A stretch of 24,235 bases of DNA from a virus: positions 1-24,235 of the IMG/VR virus record IMGVR_UViG_3300025697_000810; one strand, 5' to 3'. How positions within the stretch are numbered: position 1 is the first letter of the stretch; the number at the start of each line of letters is the position of its first letter. Below are positions 7,360-16,045 of the stretch, piece after piece. Position numbers and translations under genes: made by a program. Below the pieces are notes generated by a model. It searched no databases. It was given only the letters and a program-made list of their open reading frames with translations, and was not told the origin of the DNA.

Positions 7360-10300
7360 TGCTAAACTGCTTCCTAACCTCTGACCTAAACTCTGGAGAG
7401 ATTATTCCTTTAGCTCTACTAACTATCCCATACTCTTTCCAGAGTTGTTTCCTTTCTTTATCATCTGCTGATTCAAGTAACTTAATCCATGTTCTAGCTT
7501 TTCCCTCTAAACTCTTATGACTAAAACTTAACCAGAAATTCCTATGTGGAAGTGCTTTAATTGCAGGGCTTTCTATAAATCTTAGTGAATCTTTAAAACT
7601 ATCATATACCTTTTTATCTTTAAAACTATACATATAATCAAGTACTCCTTTTCTTTCTCTAGCCCCATACCACGCATAGTCAGTAGCTAACATATTAAAC
7701 TTACCATTTCTAACTATCCTTTTAAGTTCTATATCATCATTAACCTCATCCATGATATCTCTTCTACCTTTACCACTTCTAGCTATCCCTATTATCCTAT
7801 TAAATCCTGGTGTTTCAGCTAATGTAATCAGCCAATGTTTATTTCTAGCTTCTTCAGGAACATCACTAAAGGCTTTTTCATAAAACTTCCCCATCATCCA
7901 GACGAACTCATTATTGTAAGGAATAACATTACTACCTGCACCACTTAATCTCTTTGGTGATAGTTTAGTAACCTTACCTATATCTTTAGCTACTTGTGGA
8001 ACATTCCTATCAAATTCTCCTTCATGCTGACTATCTGGAAAAGATAAAGTCTTTCCACCTAACTTAGTATACATTTGTCTATCTTTCCACCAACTATAAT
8101 TAGTAGTATAATCAACCCATAGTTGTATATGTGGATGCAGTGATAAATCAACTGGGCCTATTTTCTTAAGTGAATCAACTACTTCATGATAGTTAGGTTC
8201 TGTCTTAATCAACCCTTGATCAAACATATAAGTTTTAGTTAAATTCTCTGATAACTTATACATGAATGCAGCACCAGGATCCATTCTCAACTTGACATAA
8301 AAGCTAACATCATTACCATCTATATCTTTAGCCTTTATCCAATTAGGAAACAAAGGAAAAATTGCATTCTTCTCATTACCTTTAGTTGGGATATCCTTCA
8401 TATTACTCTCATATAAACTCCATGCAGCAGCTGTTATTCCAGCTGCTGTAGCACTTATTCTTGCAGTTCTAAAAGCAAAGTTTACTGGATTACTAGTAGC
8501 TTCTCTCCAAAAAGTTCTAGTGCCCAATACTCCAGCACTGAGAAAAATTATTCCACTTTGATCTAATGCTTTAACTAGCCAACCACCTTGATTATAGTCC
8601 ATTCTATCTCTAGCTGAATGAGCTGCTTCATACATGATGTCTTTATCTTTAAGAGCCTTTTCATATGTAAGACCTTTTTGTTTAGCTCTACTCCTTATTA
8701 TCCTATCTGCTGTAGCAATTCTAGGCCAGAGTTCCATGCTAAGTCCATGATATGAGAGAAGATCCATAGCTTTAGCAAAATCACCTGGTGGTTTGGTTCC
8801 CTTTAAATATCTACTCTGTCGTTGAGTAAGGAAGTTCATTACAAGACCATGCTTCATTAAATTCTGTGTTAGTGGTCCTCTACTATATACATCCCTAAAC
8901 ACCCTTCCCATATCAGTACCTAATTGAAGCTTATCAATACCTGGTATATACTGATTATATACCTTCTTATAATTTCCTTTTCTAGTCTTATAAAATGGGT
9001 AGGATAAGGTTGGGACAGTCTTTCCAGCCCCAGCTTCCCAAACTTTAGCTGTCCATAGAGAATGCATTACATCCATAGGTAACCCAATAAAAGTTGCCCA
9101 TATAGGACTACCACCAACTGCTAAGGTTCTTGTAATAGGTGCAAATGTAGCTCCTCTAATTATCATAGAAAGTCTAGGACTGATATCCTTACTTTGAGTA
9201 ACTAAGTATTTCACAGCATCTGGATGAAAGTAAAAATCACTGCGTTTGCCATCTTTTAGATATGGCATAGCGCTCCATCCCTTTACTTTCTTAACACTAA
9301 CAAACCCATTATCTGGATACTTCTCAGCCAATTCCTTCCACTTAAGTTTAGCTGCTTGATTTGCTATAGCTCCATATGCTCTACCAAATTGTTCATGTAA
9401 AACTATTCTTGCATCAGGTTCAATCATCTTAGTGCTTCCCCAACCTAGTGATTCTACACCTGAACTGGTAGACTTAATACTCTGACCTTTCATCTTCAAA
9501 TCATAGCTGAAATCATACAGACTTTCAACTGTCATAGATTTAAATTTCCTATAATCATGGGCCTTTAATAACACTCCTTCTTCAGGACTCTTTATTCCAG
9601 CATCAACAAGGTCATCTACTATTTTCCTAGACCATTCAAATAGTGCTTCACCAGATCTTACAACTTCCTTCATTTCTTCTGGCCCCATATCCCCAAATAG
9701 TTTCTTTAATTCAGGAACCTTCTTATTCAACATCTTCCATGCACCAGATGGAGTATCCTTAATCATCTCAACTATAGCACTTAATCCAGCTGATTGTTTA
9801 GGCCCATATCCAGGTTGATGTTTATAAGTTTTCTCACTTCTATAACTATAAATATCTTTAAATCTCCTAGCCAATACATAAGTATTTATAGCTTCAATCT
9901 GACTAGTACTCTTTCCTCTAAATATTTCCTTTACTGCCTGGTCATAGAGCATTGAACCATAGCCTTTACCAGCAGCAGCAGATCGTTGTCGATCTATTAT
10001 CTGCTGACTTTCTTTAGGGAAATGTTTCCTGACATACTTTAATAAGGTCTCAGACTGATCAAAGAAAGCTCTAACTGTATCAGCTTTTAATTGTTTAGCT
10101 GCATATTTAAAGTCTAAGTCTTTTTCTTTAGTAGATCTTCTAAACTCATCTACAAATTTACCTGCATCTTTAACAGTTTCTGTTAACTTCTTAGCACCTT
10201 TTCCTACTGCACCAGTGATGTCGTAGAGTTTGGTTCCTTTAGGTTTCTCAACCCCCCTAGCCCAAGCCGCTGCTTCGCTTATTGCAGTAATAAACGAATC

Positions 10301-12796
10301 AGCTTGTGCTCTATCACTATTAAAATACTGTAACATTGCTAATTGATTACTAGATTCTCTTGAATCAACTGCCAACTTACTTAAGTTTTCTCTTGCAATT
10401 CCTATATCAACATTCTCACCATCTAGCCAACTATTCACATCATTAAGAGACTTCGCTAAAATCAAATTAGGATCTTCTGCTATATGATCATTCTTTGCAT
10501 AGACATTTCTCATATCAGCTGTATACTTCTTATTCTTTTCTCTAAAAGGTGAGCTATCACCTTTGAGTTCAATAGGTTCAGGAGTTCCTGTCTGAAGATC
10601 TAATTCTGTAATATGTTCTTCAATAACAGGAACAGACTTAATATTTTCTATCTTACCTTGTTCAGGAGCTACTCTATAAATTCTAACTGTATTAGTTTCA
10701 GCAACAGTACCACTACCACCAGTATCAAATACATACACAGTAGTCCCAGGCTGTAAAGTACTTTTCTTTGCTCCAGCTACTTGACCTTCAGATAATATAG
10801 AATCATAACTACCTGCACGCCCACTATGTAAATTACCTTCAGTGTCTCTAAATGCAGTATATCTAAATACTGCATCATGCCAAGTATTTGGGATGCTAAC
10901 TTCTTCTCCAGGCATAACATTTTGTTCTATAACTTTAATATTCCTCTTTCTTTTTAATTTAATCCTTGATTGCTTAGGCATATCAAGTATATCAAATAGT
11001 TCTTGCATCTCAGGTTTAACAGTTCTGTAATCAACTTCTTGCTTAATTGTTTTAGCATCTTTGACTAATCTTAATTCTCTCTTCTTGATTGTTTTATCAA
11101 GTTGAATAATCTCTGCATCTCCATGAAGTTGGATAACCTCTGCAGATTTTTTAGGTTCAGGAGTTCCTGTTTGAAGGTCTAGTTCAGTGGTTGGTTCATC
11201 AAGTTCCTTAAATGATTTAATTGTCTTGGGTTCTTCCTTAACCTTAGCAATCTCTTCAACCTTCCCATAGGCGATCTTAGGTTCCTTCAACCCACTATCT
11301 GCAACTTTAGTTTTCTCAGCTAAAATTTCTTCTAATACTTTAGAATTATTCTGATAGAACTGTATATCTTCTGGAGTTACTAATTTCTCTCCAGCTATTA
11401 ATCTATCAGCAAACTTATTAATTTCTACTGGATTAGTCTTGATCGGTCTCCCTTTTAATCCACTACCCTTAATCGGCATTGATTTGATCCTAGCAATCTC
11501 TTCACCTTTCCTACCTAACTCTTCAGCAACTAGAGGACTAAGCCCCTTTTCAAACTTCGCTACCGTTTCCTTATATCTCAAGTCAGCTTGAACTTGTTCA
11601 GCTTCTAGCACCTTCTTCTGAGCCTCTCTCATCAACGCATCAGGGATTCCTTCAACTTCACCCATCTGTTGATCAAGAGCTTCCTTCTCCATCTTGTGCT
11701 TGGCTTCAATAATCTTCCTAGCCTCAGCAATCTTCGGTTTGAACTTTGCCTTGACACCTTTAGCAACCCCACCAGTCACTGCAAACTCTGCAAGCTCAGC
11801 ACCGAACTCTACAAGATAACCTAGTTCAGGGCTCAGCTTACTAACCTCTTCACCTATCTTCCTAGCAGGAGTCAAGTATATCTCAAATCCCTTACCTATC
11901 ATCTCTGCTGCTTGCTGTCCCTTTTCAGTAAAGGGCTGATACCCCAATCTAGCTGTTGCTTCCTCAGCTGCCTTAGCTATTTCAATCCCTTGATACAGAT
12001 GTGCAACACCAGTTGCTTTAGATGGGAGATACAACAACATCGAACTTGCAAGATTCATCGCTAACTCACCAGTAGCTACTACATTCATCCCTTGAGTCTT
12101 AGCTACATCAATCAAGGCATTCTTAGTGGCAGTATGCAGTGTCTCGTCATTCCACCCTATTTCCCCCCTCTGAAGATTAAACTTATTAGCCATTATGTTA
12201 CCAGTTAAATGACCACTATAAATATCCTTATCGAATACATTAGGTTTATCTTCTGATTCAACTGGGGCTACAGGCGCAGCTTGTTCAGGAGACAATAACT
12301 CTATCCCTGACTTAGGCTTACTATCTGATCTTGTCTGTGCTCCTCTAATCTTCTTCAAATAACCAACTGTTTCTTCTGGGAGATTATCCATACCGTACTT
12401 CTTAAGGTTTCCAGGTCCTGTATTATATGCAGCTATAGCTTCATCCCAGGAACCAAACCTATCCTTTAATTTCCTAAGGTAACTAGCTGAATAATCTATA
12501 GATGCCTTAGGGTCAGTTGGATCTACATTTGGATGATACTTAGGCATTATCTGAGCTATACCTACTGCACCAGCTGAAGATTTAGCTTCTGGATCATATC
12601 TACTTTCAGTATGAATCACATTAGCTAATAAATTATTAGGCAACTCATACTTCTTCTCAGCCTCACTAACATAGCTCATGTATGGCTTAGCCTTATCATA
12701 AGGTTCAAATGTATAACTTGATTCAGTTTGAGGAGTAAGTAGATCAACACCTGAAATCTTCTTATCTTTTCCTAATAATTTAAGACCCGATACCAT
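7349..12796 (-). CDS. Giant ejection protein with N-terminal lytic transglycosylase
   Basis: About 1815 aa. ATG 12796 has GGAG 10 nt upstream; ATG 12820 adds 8 residues with a weaker site. Residues ~40-150 are an SLT transglycosylase: catalytic Glu64 in HTES, GIAQIMP (79-85) and AYNTGPG (123-129). Short repeats flank it (SGVDLLTPQ and SGIELLSPEQ). A charged coiled-coil-like stretch (~300-420), a linker with duplicated TELDLQTGTPEP, and a long helical body follow. Hydrophobic segments such as IIFLSAGVLGT and ISATAAGITAAAW could insert into membranes. This is the plan of T7 gp16-like internal virion proteins, which cut peptidoglycan and carry DNA across the envelope. It is longer than T7 gp16 (about 1300 aa), partly from modules in the N-terminal third. 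It is last in the virion module. Confidence 0.85.
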   Translation of the reverse strand: MVSGLKLLGKDKKISGVDLLTPQTESSYTFEPYDKAKPYMSYVSEAEKKYELPNNLLANVIHTESRYDPEAKSSAGAVGIAQIMPKYHPNVDPTDPKASIDYSASYLRKLKDRFGSWDEAIAAYNTGPGNLKKYGMDNLPEETVGYLKKIRGAQTRSDSKPKSGIELLSPEQAAPVAPVESEDKPNVFDKDIYSGHLTGNIMANKFNLQRGEIGWNDETLHTATKNALIDVAKTQGMNVVATGELAMNLASSMLLYLPSKATGVAHLYQGIEIAKAAEEATARLGYQPFTEKGQQAAEMIGKGFEIYLTPARKIGEEVSKLSPELGYLVEFGAELAEFAVTGGVAKGVKAKFKPKIAEARKIIEAKHKMEKEALDQQMGEVEGIPDALMREAQKKVLEAEQVQADLRYKETVAKFEKGLSPLVAEELGRKGEEIARIKSMPIKGSGLKGRPIKTNPVEINKFADRLIAGEKLVTPEDIQFYQNNSKVLEEILAEKTKVADSGLKEPKIAYGKVEEIAKVKEEPKTIKSFKELDEPTTELDLQTGTPEPKKSAEVIQLHGDAEIIQLDKTIKKRELRLVKDAKTIKQEVDYRTVKPEMQELFDILDMPKQSRIKLKRKRNIKVIEQNVMPGEEVSIPNTWHDAVFRYTAFRDTEGNLHSGRAGSYDSILSEGQVAGAKKSTLQPGTTVYVFDTGGSGTVAETNTVRIYRVAPEQGKIENIKSVPVIEEHITELDLQTGTPEPIELKGDSSPFREKNKKYTADMRNVYAKNDHIAEDPNLILAKSLNDVNSWLDGENVDIGIARENLSKLAVDSRESSNQLAMLQYFNSDRAQADSFITAISEAAAWARGVEKPKGTKLYDITGAVGKGAKKLTETVKDAGKFVDEFRRSTKEKDLDFKYAAKQLKADTVRAFFDQSETLLKYVRKHFPKESQQIIDRQRSAAAGKGYGSMLYDQAVKEIFRGKSTSQIEAINTYVLARRFKDIYSYRSEKTYKHQPGYGPKQSAGLSAIVEMIKDTPSGAWKMLNKKVPELKKLFGDMGPEEMKEVVRSGEALFEWSRKIVDDLVDAGIKSPEEGVLLKAHDYRKFKSMTVESLYDFSYDLKMKGQSIKSTSSGVESLGWGSTKMIEPDARIVLHEQFGRAYGAIANQAAKLKWKELAEKYPDNGFVSVKKVKGWSAMPYLKDGKRSDFYFHPDAVKYLVTQSKDISPRLSMIIRGATFAPITRTLAVGGSPIWATFIGLPMDVMHSLWTAKVWEAGAGKTVPTLSYPFYKTRKGNYKKVYNQYIPGIDKLQLGTDMGRVFRDVYSRGPLTQNLMKHGLVMNFLTQRQSRYLKGTKPPGDFAKAMDLLSYHGLSMELWPRIATADRIIRSRAKQKGLTYEKALKDKDIMYEAAHSARDRMDYNQGGWLVKALDQSGIIFLSAGVLGTRTFWREATSNPVNFAFRTARISATAAGITAAAWSLYESNMKDIPTKGNEKNAIFPLFPNWIKAKDIDGNDVSFYVKLRMDPGAAFMYKLSENLTKTYMFDQGLIKTEPNYHEVVDSLKKIGPVDLSLHPHIQLWVDYTTNYSWWKDRQMYTKLGGKTLSFPDSQHEGEFDRNVPQVAKDIGKVTKLSPKRLSGAGSNVIPYNNEFVWMMGKFYEKAFSDVPEEARNKHWLITLAETPGFNRIIGIARSGKGRRDIMDEVNDDIELKRIVRNGKFNMLATDYAWYGARERKGVLDYMYSFKDKKVYDSFKDSLRFIESPAIKALPHRNFWLSFSHKSLEGKARTWIKLLESADDKERKQLWKEYGIVSRAKGIISPEFRSEVRKQFSKDD
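10574..11188 (-). repeat. Duplicated linker bracketing a module in the ejection gene
   Basis: Two ~36-nt copies at 11153-11188 and 10574-10609 share the core aggttcaggagttcctgt (top strand). Both encode TELDLQTGTPEP. They bracket about 190 residues that include a compact section around FRYTAFRDTEGNLHSG and TTVYVFDTGGSG. This suggests a module added or duplicated between linker repeats. Confidence 0.7.
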
Positions 12797-13880
12797 AGCT
12801 AACAGTCTCCGTTTTTCCATTAGGCCACTTAACAGTCCAAGACATCACACCATTTATATACTTAACATCTTCAATACTTCCACCAGTTGAGACTATTTTA
12901 TCTTCAATAAATTTTACCTTAATCTCACTAGTGGTTAGGTCTTTAACTCCTGGATCAAATCCAGCTTCAAACAATTTGTTCTGAACCTCTTCAGATTTCA
13001 TATACTTATCAACATCTGATGATAGTCCTTTAGGATTAGTAAAATATTTAATAGCACTAATATCAGCTTTTGCCTCAGTCCTAGCTGAAATCTCTCCTAT
13101 TGTAATAGCTCCAGCCTTAGCCATTTCAAGCATCCACTCATTGAAGGATCCATCATAGCCGTCTTTCTTAGCCCTATCAAAGTCCTTTTGATGAGTAGTT
13201 GAAGACTCCCTCTGGAACTCTTCAAAGGAACCTTCATAACCTTTTTTCTGAGCATACTCAAAGTTCTTAATTGCAGCTGTCCTCTCATCCTTGTTAGCAG
13301 ACTTATACCAATCTATATATTGTTTATTGGTTAGTTTGATATCAGTACCATTTATAGTAAGACCAACTGAAGGAGTAGCAGCAGCTGTTGTTGCTTTAGC
13401 TTGACCAATAAGAGCATCCTTATACTCCATATCTTTAGCACCAGTAATCCTACTCTGCTCAAACTGATCCTGACCAAACTTAAACTTCAGCGCATCAGAA
13501 ATCATCTCTGGACTTAGCCCTGCTAAATCAGAATCATCTAAATCATCAAGGAAACTCCCTGCTCTCTGTTGTTGAGATTGACCACTAGGACTTGCACTTG
13601 CGCTTGATCCACCTTGACTACTAGCTGTCCCTGAACCTTCTGCATCTGACTGTTGATCTGGTTCTAATTCTTCAGACATAGTAAGTTTATTATTCTTGTC
13701 AATTTTAGCATCAACCCCTTTTCTAAGCATAGCCTGTAGTAATTTCTTATGGTTCTGAGATGAGATATTCTGCTGAGTAATAGCATTGACATTCTGACCT
13801 ATTGAATTTCCTGCACCAGTGTCAGCTCCTGCAGCAGAGAGATATTGCAAGAGTAACTTATTATCCATGATATTTGCCAT
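12780..13880 (-). CDS. Probable internal virion protein, 366 aa
   Basis: AAGGAA precedes the ATG at 13880. The N-terminus is helical and Gln/Asn-rich (ITQQNISSQNHKKLLQAML). It is followed by a low-complexity Ser/Gly/Gln section (~80-108), an acidic patch (FLDDLDDSDLAGLSPEMI) and a helical region. Two copies of a motif of the form F-x2-A-x3-GY-x-GSF-x-E occur at 207-221 and 234-248. The end is beta-like (GVMSWTVKWPNGKTETV). No enzyme motif is seen. Position just ahead of the transglycosylase gene, which it overlaps by 17 nt (41 nt with the longer start), suggests a T7 gp14/gp15-like ejection partner. That is inference from synteny. Confidence 0.65.
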   Translation of the reverse strand: MANIMDNKLLLQYLSAAGADTGAGNSIGQNVNAITQQNISSQNHKKLLQAMLRKGVDAKIDKNNKLTMSEELEPDQQSDAEGSGTASSQGGSSASASPSGQSQQQRAGSFLDDLDDSDLAGLSPEMISDALKFKFGQDQFEQSRITGAKDMEYKDALIGQAKATTAAATPSVGLTINGTDIKLTNKQYIDWYKSANKDERTAAIKNFEYAQKKGYEGSFEEFQRESSTTHQKDFDRAKKDGYDGSFNEWMLEMAKAGAITIGEISARTEAKADISAIKYFTNPKGLSSDVDKYMKSEEVQNKLFEAGFDPGVKDLTTSEIKVKFIEDKIVSTGGSIEDVKYINGVMSWTVKWPNGKTETVSYGIGS

Positions 13881-13890
13881 TTTCAGTTCC

Positions 13891-14604
13891 TTAAATAAAT
13901 GGGTTTAGAACACTAAAATTAATATTAGGTCTTTTATCTGCTACAGACATCTGACTTAATTTAGATTTTTTACCGCTTAATAAATTTGATAGTATGTCTT
14001 GAGTAGAACTTGTTGAGCTTGTGCTTCTACCATAAGAACCAGTAAATAAAGAATTTCTATCACCAGACATTTGGCCTAACAATGTTTGATTAATAGTTTG
14101 ATTATCTAATTCTCCTCCTTCACCACTACCAAATTGTGTTGAATTATCTGATGGACTAAGGCTCCTCCCAGCATTATTTATAGCGTTCTCTAATGTGGTA
14201 TCATCTACATTTGGATACTGCTCTTGCATCTGAGCCAATGTAGAATCTTTCACACTTTTATAATCCTTAATACTTTTAATAGTAGCAAGTCCACCAGCAA
14301 GAAGACCTTTTGCAGCTGTTGTAAGTATAGTCGATACAGAATTCTTTAAAATATTTTGATTTCTTAAATGCCTAGCTTTCTCTGCGGCTTCAACAAATGC
14401 TTTATTAGGATCGATATTAGTTTGTCCATGAGTAGTAAATCCATAGTGAGCATCAGAACCACCAGAGACCCCTTTAAATCCAACACTAGTCTGCCCATGA
14501 GTTGTTCCGCCATAATGACTATCAGACCCACCGCTAGCACCGCTAGCACCGCCAACCCCTGATTGTCCACTTCCTGTATTCCCTGCACTATCTGGTCCTG
14601 GCAT
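13891..14604 (-). CDS. Gly/Ser-rich virion protein with internal repeat, 237 aa
   Basis: The frame can open at a TTG (14619), but ATG 14604 sits behind AAAGGTGGGG and is chosen. Residues ~24-42 and ~47-64 are a tandem repeat, SGGSD[SA]HYG[GF]TTHGQT, in a Gly/Ser-rich N-terminus. A basic helix (AEKARHLRNQNILKN) and a small hydrophobic stretch (ILTTAAKGLLAGGLATI) follow. The C-terminal half is Ser/Asn/Gln-rich and low in structure. It lies among the ejection proteins and is probably an internal or scaffold-like virion component. The repeat has a His-Tyr/His-Gly pattern of unknown use. No homologous family is recognised. Confidence 0.6.
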   Translation of the reverse strand: MPGPDSAGNTGSGQSGVGGASGASGGSDSHYGGTTHGQTSVGFKGVSGGSDAHYGFTTHGQTNIDPNKAFVEAAEKARHLRNQNILKNSVSTILTTAAKGLLAGGLATIKSIKDYKSVKDSTLAQMQEQYPNVDDTTLENAINNAGRSLSPSDNSTQFGSGEGGELDNQTINQTLLGQMSGDRNSLFTGSYGRSTSSTSSTQDILSNLLSGKKSKLSQMSVADKRPNINFSVLNPFI

Positions 14605-14621
14605 AGCCCCACCTTTCAAAT

Positions 14622-14640
14622 AGTTATTTAAATAATTTAA
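14622..14640 (-). promoter_or_regulatory. AT-rich gene-start leader element, copy 4
   Basis: On the minus strand it reads TTAAATTATTTAAATAACT, 17 nt ahead of the ATG at 14604. It differs from copy 3 (polymerase leader, plus strand) at one position. Confidence 0.6.
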
Positions 14641-14649
14641 TCAGCTTTA

Positions 14650-15564
14650 TTATAAATATGCAGATGCAGCACCTAACAATCCACCTGCAATAGCTCCCCA
14701 GCCAGAATTATCTTCGCCTATTGAACTACCTATCATTGCTCCGGCTGCTGCACCAGTCAATCCACCACCTATAGCAGATTGAGCAGTTGAAGGACCATTT
14801 GATCCAGGAACTAAAGTACCACCACCAATACTGGCAAGTAGATTAGCACCATACTGAAATACATTTAGATCCCAGATTGCATCTTTGTTATCTATTGTCA
14901 TAGCCGTTTCATTCTCTTCAGCCTTGGCAACTATTTTAATCCTATTAGCTTCAATAACAGTATTCACATACCCATCTTCCCATGAAATTCTCTGCATCAT
15001 AAGAGAAAGCATCTGTTTAGAAGCTTCAAGATATTGCTGGCTTTGTTGACTTGATAAATTAAGTCTAATTGCTGAAGAATGTTTTGCGACATCTCTATCT
15101 CTGAAGCCTTCGATCACTGCTTCACCAATAACAAAGGCAGATGAAACAACTGCATTAATGTCTTGCATTCCCCTTCTAAACCTAGGCAAGACTTTAGTAG
15201 TTATTTCATCATCTAACTGATTTGAGAAAGCCGCAACATCAGCAACTATATCAGCATCAGCTACTGCATCTATAGTAGTCACAGCTTGTGCATATACTGC
15301 AGCCCAATCTACAGTATCTGATAGCCCTGCTAAGATAGCAGCAAATGTAGTGATAGCAGTTTGATTTGCAGCTAGATCAACATCTGGATCATATGCTGTT
15401 TGAGCAGCCCAAGGAGAACTGCCAAGTGCTGATTCCATAACAACAGTTACTGAATCAGTCAGTGTATCAACACCACCACCATCTAACCAGTTAGCATGAA
15501 TAGTTTCTAAATAAGCTGTATGACTAACAGCACCAGAAGAACTCCCACCTCCACCTCCACCCAT
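14650..15564 (-). CDS. Glycine-zipper internal virion protein, 304 aa
   Basis: GGAGG lies 6 nt before the ATG, inside the end of the upstream gene. The N-terminus is six glycines followed by a Ser-rich stretch, then HTAYLETIHANWL. The middle is Ala-rich and helical with SPWAAQTAYDPD and RFRRGMQDINAV. The last ~40 residues form a glycine zipper (GGGLTGAAAGAMIGSSIG, then WGAIAGGLLGAASAYL), which could make a membrane hairpin. Glycine-rich N-termini and glycine-zipper ends occur in podovirus core or ejection proteins. A role in forming a DNA channel in the inner membrane is plausible. Context (next to nozzle and ejection genes) agrees; the exact family is not identified. Confidence 0.65.
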   Translation of the reverse strand: MGGGGGGSSSGAVSHTAYLETIHANWLDGGGVDTLTDSVTVVMESALGSSPWAAQTAYDPDVDLAANQTAITTFAAILAGLSDTVDWAAVYAQAVTTIDAVADADIVADVAAFSNQLDDEITTKVLPRFRRGMQDINAVVSSAFVIGEAVIEGFRDRDVAKHSSAIRLNLSSQQSQQYLEASKQMLSLMMQRISWEDGYVNTVIEANRIKIVAKAEENETAMTIDNKDAIWDLNVFQYGANLLASIGGGTLVPGSNGPSTAQSAIGGGLTGAAAGAMIGSSIGEDNSGWGAIAGGLLGAASAYL

Positions 15565-15565
15565 T

Positions 15566-16045
15566 TTAGACCTCCATTAAGTTGATTAAATTATTTAAAC
15601 ATCTTGAAGTATCAAATGCACAAAATGTATAGTCTGCTTCTCCACCTAAGGACTTGACTACTTTAATTATATAAGGAACCTTTGTGTAGGCAACTACTTG
15701 ATTACATCCTTTACTCTTAGCATACTTTAAAAGAGCTAATACAACATGCTTCCAAGAATCTTCACTTATCTTCTCATACCCATAAAGACAATAGATTAAT
15801 AAATTCTTAGTTCTAGAAGGTTTGTCAAATAAAATCTCAGTCAAGACTACTCCATTGAATTTAACTTTCCCTTCTTCTCTTTCATAAGATACCCATACAT
15901 CTATATCTCCACTAAGGGCAGCCATTAAGATATTGTTCATCTTATTAGGTGACTCACTTACTATTGGGGGAGTAGATTGTTCTATTGCATACTTGATTAT
16001 GTCCCAGAACTTTGATATCTGATCTGGTAAAAGTTGATTCATCAT
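15566..16045 (-). CDS. GNAT-like virion-module protein, 159 aa
   Basis: The ATG at 16045 overlaps the nozzle stop (ATGA), so translation is coupled. The layout resembles a GNAT acetyltransferase fold: a helical N-terminus, beta strands (DVWVSYEREEGKVKFNGVVL, NLLIYCLYG), the helix SWKHVVLALLKYAKSKG, the strand NQVVAYT, and then VVKSLGGEADYTF, the usual GNAT end motif. The Q/RxxGxG/A acetyl-CoA loop is not visible, so it may be a structural derivative. T7 gp13, encoded at a similar place, also has a GNAT-like look. The last codons encode LNNLIN, which is the AT-rich leader element of the next gene. Confidence 0.6.
   Translation of the reverse strand: MMNQLLPDQISKFWDIIKYAIEQSTPPIVSESPNKMNNILMAALSGDIDVWVSYEREEGKVKFNGVVLTEILFDKPSRTKNLLIYCLYGYEKISEDSWKHVVLALLKYAKSKGCNQVVAYTKVPYIIKVVKSLGGEADYTFCAFDTSRCLNNLINLMEV
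15580..15598 (-). promoter_or_regulatory. AT-rich gene-start leader element, copy 5, inside coding DNA
   Basis: On the minus strand it reads TTAAATAATTTAATCAACT, 15 nt ahead of the ATG at 15564, with GGAGG between. It lies within the C-terminal codons (LNNLIN) of the GNAT-like gene. Confidence 0.6.

Noticed and set aside
12780-12820. Programmed frameshift joining the 366-aa and giant ejection genes
   Set aside because: The frames overlap and there is an A5 run, but it does not form a standard slippery heptamer in frame, and the giant gene has its own GGAG and ATG at 12796.
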